A stretch of 64,000 nt of DNA from Tragulus kanchil (taxonomy: Eukaryota; Chordata; Mammalia; Artiodactyla; Tragulidae): contig JAIOJX010000027.1 in NCBI GenBank assembly GCA_022376925.1, forward strand, positions 19,981,471 to 20,045,470, in the 5' to 3' direction. Positions 21,736 to 32,866 of the stretch are shown piece by piece. Positions within the stretch are counted from its first letter, which is position 1, and the number at the start of each line of letters is the position of its first letter. Both the position numbers and the translations under genes were made by a program. The notes under the pieces were generated by a model that worked only from the letters and a program-made list of their open reading frames with translations, was not told the origin of the DNA and made no database searches.

Positions 21736-22828
21736 ATTCTAGACAGGCATTGAACTGAGCTTGCACTGCTGTGAGAGAAAGGGGGTGGGGTGGCCATGGG
21801 GGTGCTAGCCTCCCCCTGGATGGCCCTAGCAGACGCTAGTCTTCACTTGAGGCAGCTCCATAAAAATGTCATCGGCCTGGGCCCTCCCTGCCTCACAGCA
21901 CAATGATTTCTTTGGAAGAGAAGAGAAAAAAAGCCAAAGATTTATTTTGAAGCCACACCCCCGCCTCCCTTGGAAGAGAAGCCCCAACCAAAGACCAGTG
22001 GTGAATGAAGTGTTGGCCGAGAGGCGCCCACCAAGCCCGCCTGAGAACCGTGTGAGCAGAGAGACAGGAGGCCGCCACTCACAGGGAACGAGCTGGGGCC
22101 CGCGGAGGCCGCCGCAGGCCCGGGGAGAGGGCGCCCTCTGAGCCCTGCAGGACGGGTGGCCTCTGGACTGGGGTCGGGCGGCCCAGGCGGGTGGCCACTG
22201 AAGGCGCGACAGGCAGGAGGCAGGTGTCTGCCCCCAGACAGGTGGCCGCTGGGCCTCGGGGCCAGGCTCCGAGGAGCAGCGACCAGCTATAGCTGTAGGG
22301 CGCGAGCAGGCCTGCTGGAGTGTCCACTGAAGCGTCAGTATCCCCGGTCAGGGAGGGGGCTGGGGGGCCCAGCTGCCTCCTGCCCGATTTTCCCCCTGGG
22401 ACTGGGAAGCTCTGCTGTTTCCCCGAAGTGTCCCAAGCGTGCAGGCCCCCGGACAGCGTGTCCAAGGCTCGGGCCAGGTCGGCGCTGCTCAGAGCAGAAG
22501 GCACAGGCTCCCCAGCACGGTCTCTCCGGACTCTTTCTGCCCTTGCCCCTGTGGACCCACCTGGGTCAGCTTTAAGGGAGCCGGAGCAAAGACTCCGTGT
22601 CTCCTCCTCCACCGCCACCATGCAGACGTGGACCTCGAGGCTCAGAGAAGGGAAGGGACCAGCCCAGGGACCAGCAGTCACCAGGGGGACTGGGGCTCCA
22701 ACCTGCCATTCGCCGCTCTTGCTCCCAGGCCCGATGCATGAGTAGTTGTTGAAGATGGAAGGCCTGCCGTTTCAGCATCCGCTGTTCACCATTTCCTTCA
22801 TGTTCTTACTGAAGGATCGCTAGTTCAC
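21736..22828. other. GC-rich unique sequence, CpG-dense at 22080-22290
   Basis: CpG-dense part near CCCGCGGAGGCCGCCGCAGG (about 22098). A 200-codon antisense frame and a 141-codon sense frame overlap each other, typical of stop-poor GC-rich DNA. No recognised protein family. Confidence 0.45.
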
Positions 22829-23455
22829 ACGGTTAGGTTTCTGGTACAGCAAAGAGGTCCAAACTCAGGTTTGACCCCTGGGTGGGGAGATTCCCTGGAG
22901 GGGGGCGCAGCAACCCACGCCAATGCTCTTGCCTGGAGAATCCTGTGGACAGAGGCTGGCGGGCTATAGCGCATGGGGTCCCAAAGAATCGGATGCAACT
23001 GAAGCGACTCAGCAGAAAAAAGATTTCTTTTTCAGATGCGTTTCCATTATTAGTTATAACAAGATACAGCATATCGCTCCCTGTGCTATACAGTAGGTCC
23101 TCGTTGTTTATTTTACTTTATATATAATACTGTATGGACGTCAGTCCCAGTCTCCCATCTTGTCCCTCTCCGTCCTCTCCTTTCTCCTTTGGTCGTCCTA
23201 AGTGTGCTTTCTGCATCTGTGACTTTCTGTGTTTGTAAACTGGTTCATCGGCACCAATTTTTCTTACTTTCCATGCAAGCAATATCATACGATATTTGTC
23301 TTTCTCTGACTCAGTTTACTCATTATGACATCTCGAGGTCCACGCGTGCTATGGCAGAGGGCATTGTCTCCTTGCTGTGTATGGCTGAGTAATATTTTTA
23401 CATGGCTTTGTGGGAAGAGAGTTTGAATGTTTATCAACATTTCTCACTTTAAGAA
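22829..23455 (-). mobile_element. L1 3' region, antisense, split by Bov-tA
   Basis: Parts at 22829-22858 and 23016-23455. It includes CTGTGCTATACAGTAGGTCC, ATATTTGTCTTTCTCTGACT and GTATGGCTGAGTAATATTTT, antisense to the L1 at 3900-4300. A Bov-tA fragment separates the parts. Confidence 0.82.
22859..23015 (+). mobile_element. Bov-tA SINE, 5'-truncated, inside L1
   Basis: CTCTTGCCTGGAGAATCCTG, CATGGGGTCCCAAAGAATCG and GAAGCGACTCAGCAG are present. The tRNA head is missing. Confidence 0.88.
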
Positions 23456-24593
23456 AAGCTGGCTTAGGGGTCACTGAAGCCTGACGGGACAGGGCCAGGG
23501 AGGCTCCCCTGCCTCCAGCCTTCTCACCAGGCCACCCTCGCGGCCTGGGTCCCATGACCCCAGCCGCGGCCTCCTGGCAGAGAAGCTTCCGGAGAGTGTC
23601 TGGGACGAGGAGGCGTGGGGAGGAGGGCGGCCGCGGGGCGGAGGGCCCGGAGGGGGACTTCCTAGCAGCTGGTTGGGGCTCCATTCACAGGGCAGGCCGC
23701 CTGCTCCGGGGCTGGACCTGTGGCCTATTCCCATGCAGCCTCGGCCTCCCTGCGGGCAATTCTGGGCATTTCCGGAAATGATGACCGTCAGCCACGCTCG
23801 CCTGAGCGGTGCCCCAGAGCCCTGCCAGGGCCCAACACACACCGTCCTTCCCGTCTATGGACAAACCTAAGCGCCTTCTGTAAATGTCCATGTAAATCCC
23901 GGTGGGCATTCCCATCTCGACACCAGGCAAACCGTCCCGGCCAGCAAGAGTAGCTTCTTCCCAGGGGCGGAGGCCCAGGGGCCCCTGCCTCACTTCTCCT
24001 GGGCCCTGGGGTGCTGCCTGCTGGACTGTTTCCGGGCTCTGGAGAGAGCGCTCACCCAGACCACGACTCAGCCCCAAAGGGACCCCCGGGAAGAGGCCCA
24101 GGTGAGGTTCAGTCACCCCTGCTGGGCGCAGGGCCCCCTGCGAAGCCGTCCACCCGGGAGCTCCTGGCCCCCAGAGCCATGGGCATTCCTGCCTAGCCCC
24201 GCACACACAGGGGGACTCCTGCCCGAGCTGGCCTTCGGAAAGGGCTCTGCGCCACTGGCCTTTTGTAAAAGCTCCGTGTCCATTTAACCAACGAGTAATC
24301 ATTAATATTACCCCTGGCCCACGGGCCCAACTGTGAAACTGACGCTAATGAAATGAGTTGAGGGGCCGTGACCAGTATTAAAACCCAGTCGGAGCGGTTC
24401 GCTTAAATGACCCAGGCTGATCTAGACATCGTGCTTTGCATTTAACCAGGATGGGAGGTATTTTATATCAGAATGCACAGACATTTCTTCCACCCTGGCT
24501 TTATTCTTTGTTCATTCTACCAACTCTGCCCCAACTGGATCCAACCAGATCACCCTGAATGGTCCCAGCCTGAAGTACTGGAAGCCTGGTTTT
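23456..24593. other. GC-rich unique sequence; AT-motif block near 24240-24480
   Basis: The first half is CpG-dense (GGGCGGCCGCGGGGCGGAGG near 23622). Near 24290-24370 an AT-richer block carries GAGTAATCATTAATATTACC and CTAATGAAATGAG, homeodomain-type motifs in transposon-free DNA. Open frames up to 205 codons are antisense and unrecognised. Repeated at 24594-25676. Confidence 0.4.
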
Positions 24594-25676
24594 GCCTTCT
24601 CACCAGGCCACCCTCGCGGCCTGGGTCCCATGACCCCAGCCGCGGCCTCCTGGCAGAGAAGCTTCCGGAGAGTGTCTGGGACGAGGAGGCGTGGGGAGGA
24701 GGGCGGCCGCGGGGCGGAGGGCCCGGAGGGGGACTTCCTAGCAGCTGGTTGGGGCTCCATTCACAGGGCAGGCCGCCTGCTCCGGGGCTGGACCTGTGGC
24801 CTATTCCCATGCAGCCTCGGCCTCCCTGCGGGCAATTCTGGGCATTTCCGGAAATGATGACCGTCAGCCACGCTCGCCTGAGCGGTGCCCCAGAGCCCTG
24901 CCAGGGCCCAACACACACCGTCCTTCCCGTCTATGGACAAACCTAAGCGCCTTCTGTAAATGTCCATGTAAACCCCGGTGGGCATTCCCACCTCGACACC
25001 AGGCAAACCGTCCCGGCCAGCAAGAGTAGCTTCTTCCCAGGGGCGGAGGCCCAGGGGCCCCCGCCTCACATCTCCTGGGCCCTGGGGTGCTGCCTGCTGG
25101 ACTGTTTCCGGGCTCTGGAGAGAGCGCTCACCCAGACCACGACTCAGCCCCAAAGGGACCCCCGGGAAGAGGCCCAGGTGAGGTTCAGTCACCCCTGCTG
25201 GGCGCAGGGCCCCCTGCGAAGCCGTCCACCCGGGAGCTCCTGGCCCCCAGAGCCATGGGCATTCCTGCCTAGCCCCGCACACACAGGGGGACTCCTGCCC
25301 GAGCTGGCCTTCGGAAAGGGCTCTGCGCCACTGGCCTTTTGTAAAAGCTCCGTGTCCATTTAACCAACGAGTAATCATTAATATTACCCCTGGCCCACGG
25401 GCCCAACTGTGAAACTGACGCTAATGAAATGAGTTGAGGGGCCGTGACCAGTATTAAAACCCAGTCGGAGCGGTTCGCTTAAATGACCCAGGCTGATCTA
25501 GACATCGTGCTTTGCATTTAACCAGGATGGGAGGTATTTTATATCAGAATGCACAGACATTTCTTCCACCCTGGCTTTATTCTTTGTTCATTCTACCAAC
25601 TCTGCCCCAACTGGATCCAACCAGATCACCCTGAATGGTCCCAGCCTGAAGTACTGGAAGCCTGGTTTTGCCTTCT
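23518..25676. repeat. Tandem duplicate pair H (period 1076 bp)
   Basis: Copy 1 is 23518-24600 and copy 2 is 24594-25676, sharing GCCTTCT at the junction, so the tandem is exact with 7 bp of overlap. I see no indels but four substitutions clustered at about 23893-23993 against 24969-25069. The pattern differs from most other pairs and looks like two haplotypes of one sequence. Confidence 0.93.
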
Positions 25677-25792
25677 TGTGGACAAGGGATTCCCAACAGA
25701 GGGGAAATTTCGTGGAAAATCCAGTGTTAAAAAATAACACAGCTGGAATTATACATATCTGTAAACAACAAAACTCTGTAAAGTCAAAGAAG

Positions 25793-25818
25793 CAAAAAAT
25801 AAATAAATAAATAACACA
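25793..25818. repeat. (AAAT)n microsatellite
   Basis: Short AAATAAATAAATAAATAA tract, possibly the tail of a decayed retroposon not otherwise recognised. Confidence 0.7.
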
Positions 25819-25860
25819 GCACAGGCAACTTTGGAATCTGCTGTGATGAGCACATCACAG

Positions 25861-26338
25861 ACTCGAGAGGGATAGGAGTTTCGGATTAGCATATACACAC
25901 CACTGTACAAGGGCGTCCCGGGGGACTCAGCGGTAAAAGAATCCACCTTCTAATGCAGATGTAAGAGACACAGGTTTGATCTCTTGGTTGGAAGATTCCC
26001 TAGAGTAGGAAATGGCACCTCACTCCATTATTCTTGCCGGGAAGGTCCCACGAACCGAGGAGCACGGCGGGCCATTACGGTCCACGCGGTCGCAAAAGCG
26101 TCCAATGGGACTGAGCACGTAAGCACTGCTGTATAAACAGGTGGTCAGCGAGGACCTGCTGCCCAGCATGGGGACTTCACCTCACGCCTCCGTCATGACC
26201 TACATGGGAAAAGAATCTGGAAAAGAGTGGATGTATGTGTGACAGATTCTCTTTGCTGTTTACCTGAAGCCAACACAATGCTGCAAGTCAACTATACCCC
26301 AGGATAAAATAAACATTCAATTATTTTTAATTAAAAAA
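25861..26338 (+). mobile_element. L1 3' end with nested Bov-tA
   Basis: Parts at 25861-25910 (GGGATAGGAGTTTCGGATTA) and 26119-26338 (GGAAAAGAATCTGGAAAAGA, then CAAGTCAACTATACCCCAGG), ending in an A-rich tail. The flanks CACTGTACAA (about 25901) and CACTGCTGTATAAA (about 26124) look like a decayed target-site duplication around the SINE. Confidence 0.83.
25911..26118 (+). mobile_element. Bov-tA SINE inside L1
   Basis: GGTAAAAGAATCCACCTTCT in the head, CACTCCATTATTCTTGCCGG in the middle, CGGTCGCAAAAGCGTCCAAT near the end. More diverged than most copies here. Confidence 0.88.
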
Positions 26339-26393
26339 CGATTTGAGTCTGTTAGGATTAACAATAAATGTGTAAGGGTGGGGCCTCATTTTG

Positions 26394-26533
26394 GGAGGGG
26401 TCCCCCAGAAGCGGGGCTGGAGAAGGAGGTAGCAACCGACTCCAGTATTCTTGCCCGGGGAAGTCCATGGACAGAGGAGACGGGCGAGCTCCAGGCCCTG
26501 GGGTCGAAAAACTTCAGACACCCCTGAGCTCGC
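26394..26533 (+). mobile_element. Bov-tA 3' part (copy at 27500-27635)
   Basis: CTCCAGTATTCTTGCCCGGG, then CATGGACAGAGGAGACGG and GGGGTCGAAAAACTTCAGAC. The tRNA head is absent. The second copy carries the four homopolymer losses. Confidence 0.85.
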
Positions 26534-27339
26534 GATCCCCGCAGAGAAGGGAGAGTCTGACCCAACAGGTGTGCTTTCTCCATCTTACCTGCAGAAAAGT
26601 CAGAATCCAGAACCAAGCTGGAGAAACCTGCCAAGGATGACTGCCCGCCTCTGTCTTTCTTTCTCCCTGAACATCCTGGGGTCGGAGGGCTCCCTTAATT
26701 TAGAAGCAAGCGACACATTCATCCCACAGCACACCACCCTCGGGCCGGCCAGCCTGCCTTGCCCCCGGCCCCGCCCCCGGCCTCCGGGACCGGCCCATTC
26801 TGCACACCAGGCGGGCGGTCGTCAGCCTCCTTCACCTGCCTGTGAGTCACGGGCCCGGTGTGGTGGGCAGCAGCCAAGAGAAACAGAGCTACAGGCCGCC
26901 CTGGCTCTCACACAGCCCTCACTGGGGCCCACCGGGGCCAGGCCGGGAGACCAGGTGGCCTCGGGACCCAGAGGCTCCCCGAGGACCCAGCGCGGGCGCA
27001 CCCGGGGCTAGGCAGCGGTCGAGGTCTTTCTGTCCGAAGACCTTAGGAGCCAGTGCTTCCGCAGCCAGTGCTGAGGGTGCGGGGGTGTTCCGGACGGCAG
27101 GCAGCCTCTGCTCCTTGGAACCACCCACGGAAGAGCAGGGGGACAAATGCCGGGAACAGGTAAGGAGCCGCCCAGCCAAGGAACGGGACGAGGCAGCCCA
27201 GGATGGAAGACGGAGCTCACCGTCCAACCCTGGCGGACACAGCTGCCCCCGCCGTGCAGCCCCCGAGGCTTGGGGCAGTCTCCTTCAGGACAAAGCCTCC
27301 GGATTCTCCTTGCTTTCTTTTTTTTAATTCACGACTTGG
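26534..27339. other. CpG-rich unique sequence, no gene recognised
   Basis: CpG-dense near 26745-27060 (GGCCCCGCCCCCGGCCTCCG near 26767). A frame of up to 186 codons runs through it, but three frames are open together. A GAACAGGTAAGG donor-like string near 27156 is the only splice-like signal. Repeated at 27636-28437. Confidence 0.4.
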
Positions 27340-27471
27340 CTTTAATTTCTAAATTTACCACATACCAGCTGTGAGGCCTTGGGGAAGTTCTGCCCTCTGA
27401 GCCCTACACATCTGCAATGGACACAGTCACAAATACACCACTCACACCAAAAGATACCGTGAGTGAGTACA
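27340..27471 (+). mobile_element. MIR SINE, error-rich duplicate copy
   Basis: TACCAGCTGTGAGGCCTTGG is intact, but the following GTTACTTGCCCTCTCTGAGC of the true copy (28494) appears here shortened to GTTCTGCCCTCTGAGC. It is the decayed end of duplicate I copy 1. Confidence 0.7.
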
Positions 27472-28437
27472 GTGTTAAAAAGGGTGGGGCCTCATTTTGG
27501 GAGGGGTCCCCAGAAGCGGGCTGGAGAAGGAGGTAGCAACCGACTCCAGTATTCTTGCCCGGGAAGTCCATGGACAGAGGAGACGGCGAGCTCCAGGCCC
27601 TGGGGTCGAAAAACTTCAGACACCCCTGAGCTCGCGATCCCCGCAGAGAAGGGAGAGTCTGACCCAACAGGTGTGCTTTCTCCATCTTACCTGCAGAAAA
27701 GTCAGAATCCAGAACCAAGCTGGAGAAACCTGCCAAGGATGACTGCCCGCCTCTGTCTTTCTTTCTCCCTGAACATCCTGGGGTCGGAGGGCTCCCTTAA
27801 TTTAGAAGCAAGCGACACATTCATCCCACAGCACACCACCCTCGGGCCGGCCAGCCTGCCTTGCCCCCGGCCCCGCCCCCGGCCTCCGGGACCGGCCCAT
27901 TCTGCACACCAGGCGGGCGGTCGTCAGCCTCCTTCACCTGCCTGTGAGTCACGGGCCCGGTGTGGTGGGCAGCAGCCAAGAGAAACAGAGCTACAGGCCG
28001 CCCTGGCTCTCACACAGCCCTCACTGGGGCCCACCGGGGCCAGGCCGGGAGACCAGGTGGCCTCGGGACCCAGAGGCTCCCCGAGGACCCAGCGCGGGCG
28101 CACCCGGGGCTAGGCAGCGGTCGAGGTCTTTCTGTCCGAAGACCTTAGGAGCCAGTGCTTCCGCAGCCAGTGCTGAGGGTGCGGGGGTGTTCCGGACGGC
28201 AGGCAGCCTCTGCTCCTTGGAACCACCCACGGAAGAGCAGGGGGACAAATGCCGGGAACAGGTAAGGAGCCGCCCAGCCAAGGAACGGGACGAGGCAGCC
28301 CAGGATGGAAGACGGAGCTCACCGTCCAACCCTGGCGGACACAGCTGCCCCCGCCCGCCGTGCAGCCCCCGAGGCTTGGGGCAGTCTCCTTCAGGACAAA
28401 GCCTCCGGATTCTCCTTGCTTTCTTTTTTTTAATTCA

Positions 28438-28762
28438 CGACTTGGCTTTAATTTCTAAATTTACCACATACCAGCTGTGAGGCCTTGGGGAAGTTACTTG
28501 CCCTCTCTGAGCTTCACTTAGCACATCCGTGCAATGGACACAGTCACAAATACACCACTCACACCAAAAGATACCGTGAGTGAGTACATATAGATGTGCT
28601 CTGCACAGAACCTGTGTGTGCTCAGGCCCTCCGCCGCGCCCAACTGTCTGCAACGCCAGGGACTGTAGCCCCCCAGGCTCCCCTGGCCATGAGATTTCCC
28701 AGGCAAGAATCCTGAAGGGGGTGCCAAGCGCCTGGCACTTGGTAAATGCTCAATAAACACTC
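28438..28762 (+). mobile_element. MIR SINE split by Bov-A
   Basis: The MIR core ACCAGCTGTGAGGCCTTGGG, then ACTTGCCCTCTCTGAGCTTC, is followed after a Bov-A insert by GCCTGGCACTTGGTAAATGC and TCAATAAACACTC, the MIR 3' end. Parts at 28438-28615 and 28723-28762. Confidence 0.85.
28616..28722 (-). mobile_element. Bov-A/Bov-tA fragment inside MIR, antisense
   Basis: GTGCTCAGGCCCTCCGCCGC, then CCAGGGACTGTAGCCCCCCA and CCCAGGCAAGAATCCTG, read antisense to the SINE 3' half. Confidence 0.8.
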
Positions 28763-30489
28763 TCACCTTCCTCATCCTCTCTACCGGGAAGGAAGGAGCT
28801 CTCTCTGGGCGCCCACCCGTCACCCCTCCACCAGCGGCTCCCTGTCCTTGGGCTCCTCCTGTGCACCAGCTCCCCCCGGGATCAGGAGGCACGGATGGCA
28901 GGAGCTGTCTGTTGCCGAGCGGACCGGGGCCAGCTCAGAGTGCGCTCAGAGCCAGCTTTCGGCAGGCCCCTTTCCACCTGGATTGCCACGGTGCTCAGTC
29001 CTGGAGGCCACGCCCGCGGGGTGTCACGTTCAAGTTCAGTGCCTCCCCTTCCTCCCGGCCTGCTCCTTCGGAAGCTTTCAGACAACCCCGCTGCCTCCTT
29101 CAGGCCCTGACTCGTCCTGCTGGCTTGCCTGGGTCCCGAGGCTTATCCAAATATCTTCATGGCTTTTCATAAGTTCAATCCGTCCTTATCAGCCGCACCA
29201 TCAGGAGGAAGGGCAGGCGGGGCTCGTGACTGAAGTGGGGGAAGACAAGCTCTAATTAGCCTCCTGGCTCCTCGGGGTCACCTGCAGTTCAGTCACCCCA
29301 GCCTCCCGCGGCCTCGATCACGTCGGGGGAGCCCGGCATCGCGGGCCTCGTTGGCATCCATCTCCTGCCCCCTGCGTACGGGGCCGGGGCTCCCCTAGAT
29401 TTCTCCTCCAGGCAAGAAAGCCGGCAAGTTGTAGACAAAAATCCGTTGGCTCGATCCCCTCCGAGCATCAAGTCTGTGAAAACATCTTTGTCACCTCTTA
29501 CCAGTGCATCAGAGCGTCCCAGAACTGGCTGGTCTATCAGCTGTGATCGCCAGACCCCGTCCTCATTTCTCAGAGCACGTGCTCCCTGCAGAGAGCCTCC
29601 GGGCACCTGTGTCAGGAGTGCAAAGTGCTTCAGGTGGACCCTTTGCCCCGACTCCAGGACAGTGGCCCTTAAAGAGCAGTGGGCTCAGGAGGGCTCACGG
29701 TGACCCTGAATCCTGCCACTGTTCAGCCGTGCAACTTAGGAAAACTGTCCTTGTCATAAAAAAGTCGGGGGGGTGGGGGTGGGGACAATGGTTTTCCTCC
29801 CTACTTCCCATTGCTAGGAGCCCTAGGTCAGAATGTATGCAAATGTTCTTCCTCATGCACCAAGTTCTAAACAAATGGCAGATAATCCTAATTATCCAGC
29901 CCACTGGACGTGTGGTAACATATTGCCACAAATAGCCTCGGAGGCTGCTCCTGGTATTTTTAGGCAAATCCGTCATTCCTGAAGCCCAGTTTCTTCCATG
30001 AAGACCTCGACTTGAATTGAGCGTCTCACTGATGGCGTTTGAAAGCTGGGGCTCGTTTTTCACGGCGTCAGGTGCCTCTGGACATGGCCCTTTTCTGCAC
30101 ATTTGATTACCAGAGGGCGGTCTGGGAAAGCTAACACATTTGTTCCCAGGTCCCTGCCTCAGATTCCCAAGATAAGAAAGCCACTTTTTTAAATAATCAG
30201 CCATTTTGAGCACCCTTCTCTGTATCAAGCTGTGTCCTAGACCCCAGAAAATATCCTTGACCTTTTTCATGGTTGCCCAGGAAGATTATAGATGAATGAG
30301 ACCTTAGGACTTGGGGTTCAAACCAGAACCCTCTTGAGAATGGATGCCTATTATTATTAACGATGCTGGGAAGACCAATGTCAACTGAAACTATCCTGGG
30401 CAGATGGGGAGGATGGCTGTGGATTTTCTAGACCTTAGGAAGAGGAGAGAGTAGGCAGCTTCTCAAACAGAATTTGAAAAGCGAATGCT
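28763..30489. other. Long unique stretch; possible conserved block 29120-29270
   Basis: Mostly transposon-free. Around 29140-29270 the sequence is AT-balanced (GCTTATCCAAATATCTTCAT, CCTTATCAGCCGCACC, GCTCTAATTAGCCTCC) in GC-rich flanks, suggesting a regulatory element. A weak MIR-like piece may lie near 29700-29760. A G-run tract that could form a quadruplex is at 29767-29785. The 191-codon antisense frame at 29695-30270 is unrecognised. Confidence 0.4.
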
Positions 30490-30697
30490 GGGACTTCCCT
30501 GGTGGACCAGTGGTTAAGAATCCACCTTACAATGCAGCCGACGCAGGTGGGATCCCTGGTGAGGGAACTAAGCTCTCACGTGCTGCAGGGCAGCTGAGCC
30601 TTGAGCCTCAGTTCCTCAGCCCGTGTGCCCTAATGAAAAGATTCTACATGATGCAACTAAGACCTGACACAGCCAAATAAATGATTTTCTTTTTTAA
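30490..30697 (+). mobile_element. CHR-type SINE
   Basis: GGGACTTCCCTGGTGGACCA at the start, GGGATCCCTGGTGAGGGAAC, and CACAGCCAAATAAATGATTT at the end. Pair J begins in the middle of it at 30609, so only its 3' part recurs at 31733-31821. Confidence 0.9.
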
Positions 30698-32866
30698 GAG
30701 CAGATGTCAAGGGACTAAATGAACTGACGCTTCGTTCACCGTGCTTTCTGGGAGAAATGGAAGCTCTCCCTCTCTCTCGAACGTGGTTCACTCAGGGTTC
30801 CCCCGAGGAACGAGTGCCCCCTCCCCCGTGCCCAGCGCAGTGCCCGCACATTAGCATGCCGTACGTGTCGGCCGGCCTGAGCTCTGGGGAGAAGGCGGAT
30901 CTCAGAAAAGAGACACAGCCTGGGTTCCCCGAGAGGTCCCAGCCCGAGCGGTTATGATTATGATTCTAACTGGCGTGTGTGCAGGAACCAGGCCTGCCGA
31001 GCACATTCTCATGCATTTTCTCTTTTGATCTGAAGCAGATAGTGCAGAGGGGAGCATGCCTCTGAGCGGCCACCCCGTTGAACCGCACACTGGCTGAGCA
31101 AGAACAAAGACCGTCAATGAAGAAGGATGTTTGCTCTCTGCGGCCCGCTTGCCAGAGAACAGGAAGCTCCAGGGGCCGGCTCTGGCGAGGTCTCCGCCTC
31201 GTCCTTACCCCGAAGCCACACAGCCTCGAGACTTTCTATGAATTTTTGTTTAATGCGACAAATCTCTTCCAGGACACTTCTGTTCCCCGTCTCACTCTGT
31301 TGCATGGAGAAGCAGCTATGTCTGTTCTGAGGGGCAGGTGGGGGAAAGAGGAACACCGCGGTCACCCCCTTTTCCCTTTACGGAACCCGATGGACAACCT
31401 GGGCAGACCTCACCTGCCGCAGCTTCCCTTCGAGGAGAAGTCGTCCCCCGTGGGGACTGCCTGCAGTGGACCCAGCCGAAACCGCTGGGCAGACTCCCAG
31501 GACTTAATAAGGACTTGGAAGAAGTCAGAGGTGGCGGATGGTTGAGGCAGGCTTTCCTGCAGATGACAAGGATTACTAAGAGTGAAACTGACTGGTCATC
31601 AGGATGGTATTCAGTGACACCAGAAGGGAGGGGCGTGCTCTTGTGCCCGGAGGAGGACCAGGGCCCCGCCAGCTAGAGACCCTGGGGCTGGATGCGGCGC
31701 CCAGGAGTGAGAGCGGGAGGTCGGACAGCTGGCAGTTCCTCAGCCCGTGTGCCCTAATGAAAAGATTCTACATGATGCAACTAAGACCTGACACAGCCAA
31801 ATAAATGATTTTCTTTTTTAAGAGCAGATGTCAAGGGACTAAATGAACTGACGCTTCGTTCACCGTGCTTTCTGGGAGAAATGGAAGCTCTCCCTCTCTC
31901 TCGAACGTGGTTCACTCAGGGTTCCCCCGAGGAACGAGTGCCCCCTCCCCCGTGCCCAGCGCAGTGCCCGCACATTAGCATGCCGTACGTGTCGGCCGGC
32001 CTGAGCTCTGGGGAGAAGGCGGATCTCAGAAAAGAGACACAGCCTGGGTTCCCCGAGAGGTCCCAGCCCGAGCGGTTATGATTATGATTCTAACTGGCGT
32101 GTGTGCAGGAACCAGGCCTGCCGAGCACATTCTCATGCATTTTCTCTTTTGATCTGAAGCAGATAGTGCAGAGGGGAGCATGCCTCTGAGCGGCCACCCC
32201 GTTGAACCGCACACTGGCTGAGCAAGAACAAAGACCGTCAATGAAGAAGGATGTTTGCTCTCTGCGGCCCGCTTGCCAGAGAACAGGAAGCTCCAGGGGC
32301 CGGCTCTGGCGAGGTCTCCGCCTCGTCCTTACCCCGAAGCCACACAGCCTCGAGACTTTCTATGAATTTTTGTTTAATGCGACAAATCTCTTCCAGGACA
32401 CTTCTGTTCCCCGTCTCACTCTGTTGCATGGAGAAGCAGCTATGTCTGTTCTGAGGGGCAGGTGGGGGAAAGAGGAACACCGCGGTCACCCCTTTCCTTC
32501 ACGGAACCCGATGGACAACCTGGGCAGACCTCACCTGCCGCAGCTTCCCTTCGAGGAGAAGTCGTCCCCCGTGGGGACTGCCTGCAGTGGACCCAGCCGA
32601 AACCGCTGGGCAGACTCCCAGGACTTAATAAGGACTTGGAAGAAGTCAGAGGTGGCGGATGGTTGAGGCAGGCTTTCCTGCAGATGACAAGGATTACTAA
32701 GAGTGAAACTGACTGGTCATCAGGATGGTATTCAGTGACACCAGAAGGGAGGGGCGGCGTGCTCTTGTGCCCCGGAGGAGGACCAGGGCCCCGCCAGCTA
32801 GAGACCCTGGGGGCTGGATGCGGCGACGCCCAGGAGTGAGAGCGGGAGGTCGGAAGCAGCTGGCAG
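30609..32866. repeat. Tandem duplicate pair J (period 1124 bp)
   Basis: Copy 1 is 30609-31735 and copy 2 is 31733-32866. Internal change: CACCCCCTTTTCCCTTTACG at 31363 against a version three bases shorter at about 32487. In its last ~110 bases copy 1 lacks several short pieces present in copy 2: GGGGCGTG/GGGGCGGCGTG, TGCCCGG/TGCCCCGG, CTGGGGCTG/CTGGGGGCTG, GGCGCCC/GGCGACGCCC and CGGACAGC/CGGAAGCAGC. All are losses at the end of copy 1. Confidence 0.94.
30698..31732. other. Unique sequence, no gene recognised
   Basis: A 155-codon sense frame at 31078-31545 overlaps an open antisense frame and matches nothing I know. Repeated at 31822-32866. Confidence 0.4.

Larger units (their letters stand above)
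26374..28588. repeat. Tandem duplicate pair I (period 1102-1106 bp)
   Basis: Copy 1 is 26374-27471 and copy 2 is 27480-28588. Copy 2 loses one base from four homopolymers in its first ~115 bases (CCCCC to CCCC, GGGG to GGG twice, GGG to GG). Copy 1 loses many bases in its last ~220: GCCCCCGCCGTG against GCCCCCGCCCGCCGTG near 27250, then a heavily shortened stretch at about 27385-27420. The middle ~850 bases look identical. This is the clearest junction signature in the window. Confidence 0.95.

Noticed and set aside
22079..22681. 200-codon antisense frame
   Set aside because: GC-rich, overlapped by sense frames of 139-141 codons, no family resemblance.
27150..27175. Exon end suggested by GAACAGGTAAGG
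   Set aside because: No acceptor with a conserved open frame upstream could be identified. A lone donor-like string is common by chance.
27463..28113. 216-codon frame in duplicate I
   Set aside because: Its start lies in a Bov-tA fragment and it exceeds the equivalent frame in the other copy only because of homopolymer losses near the junction.
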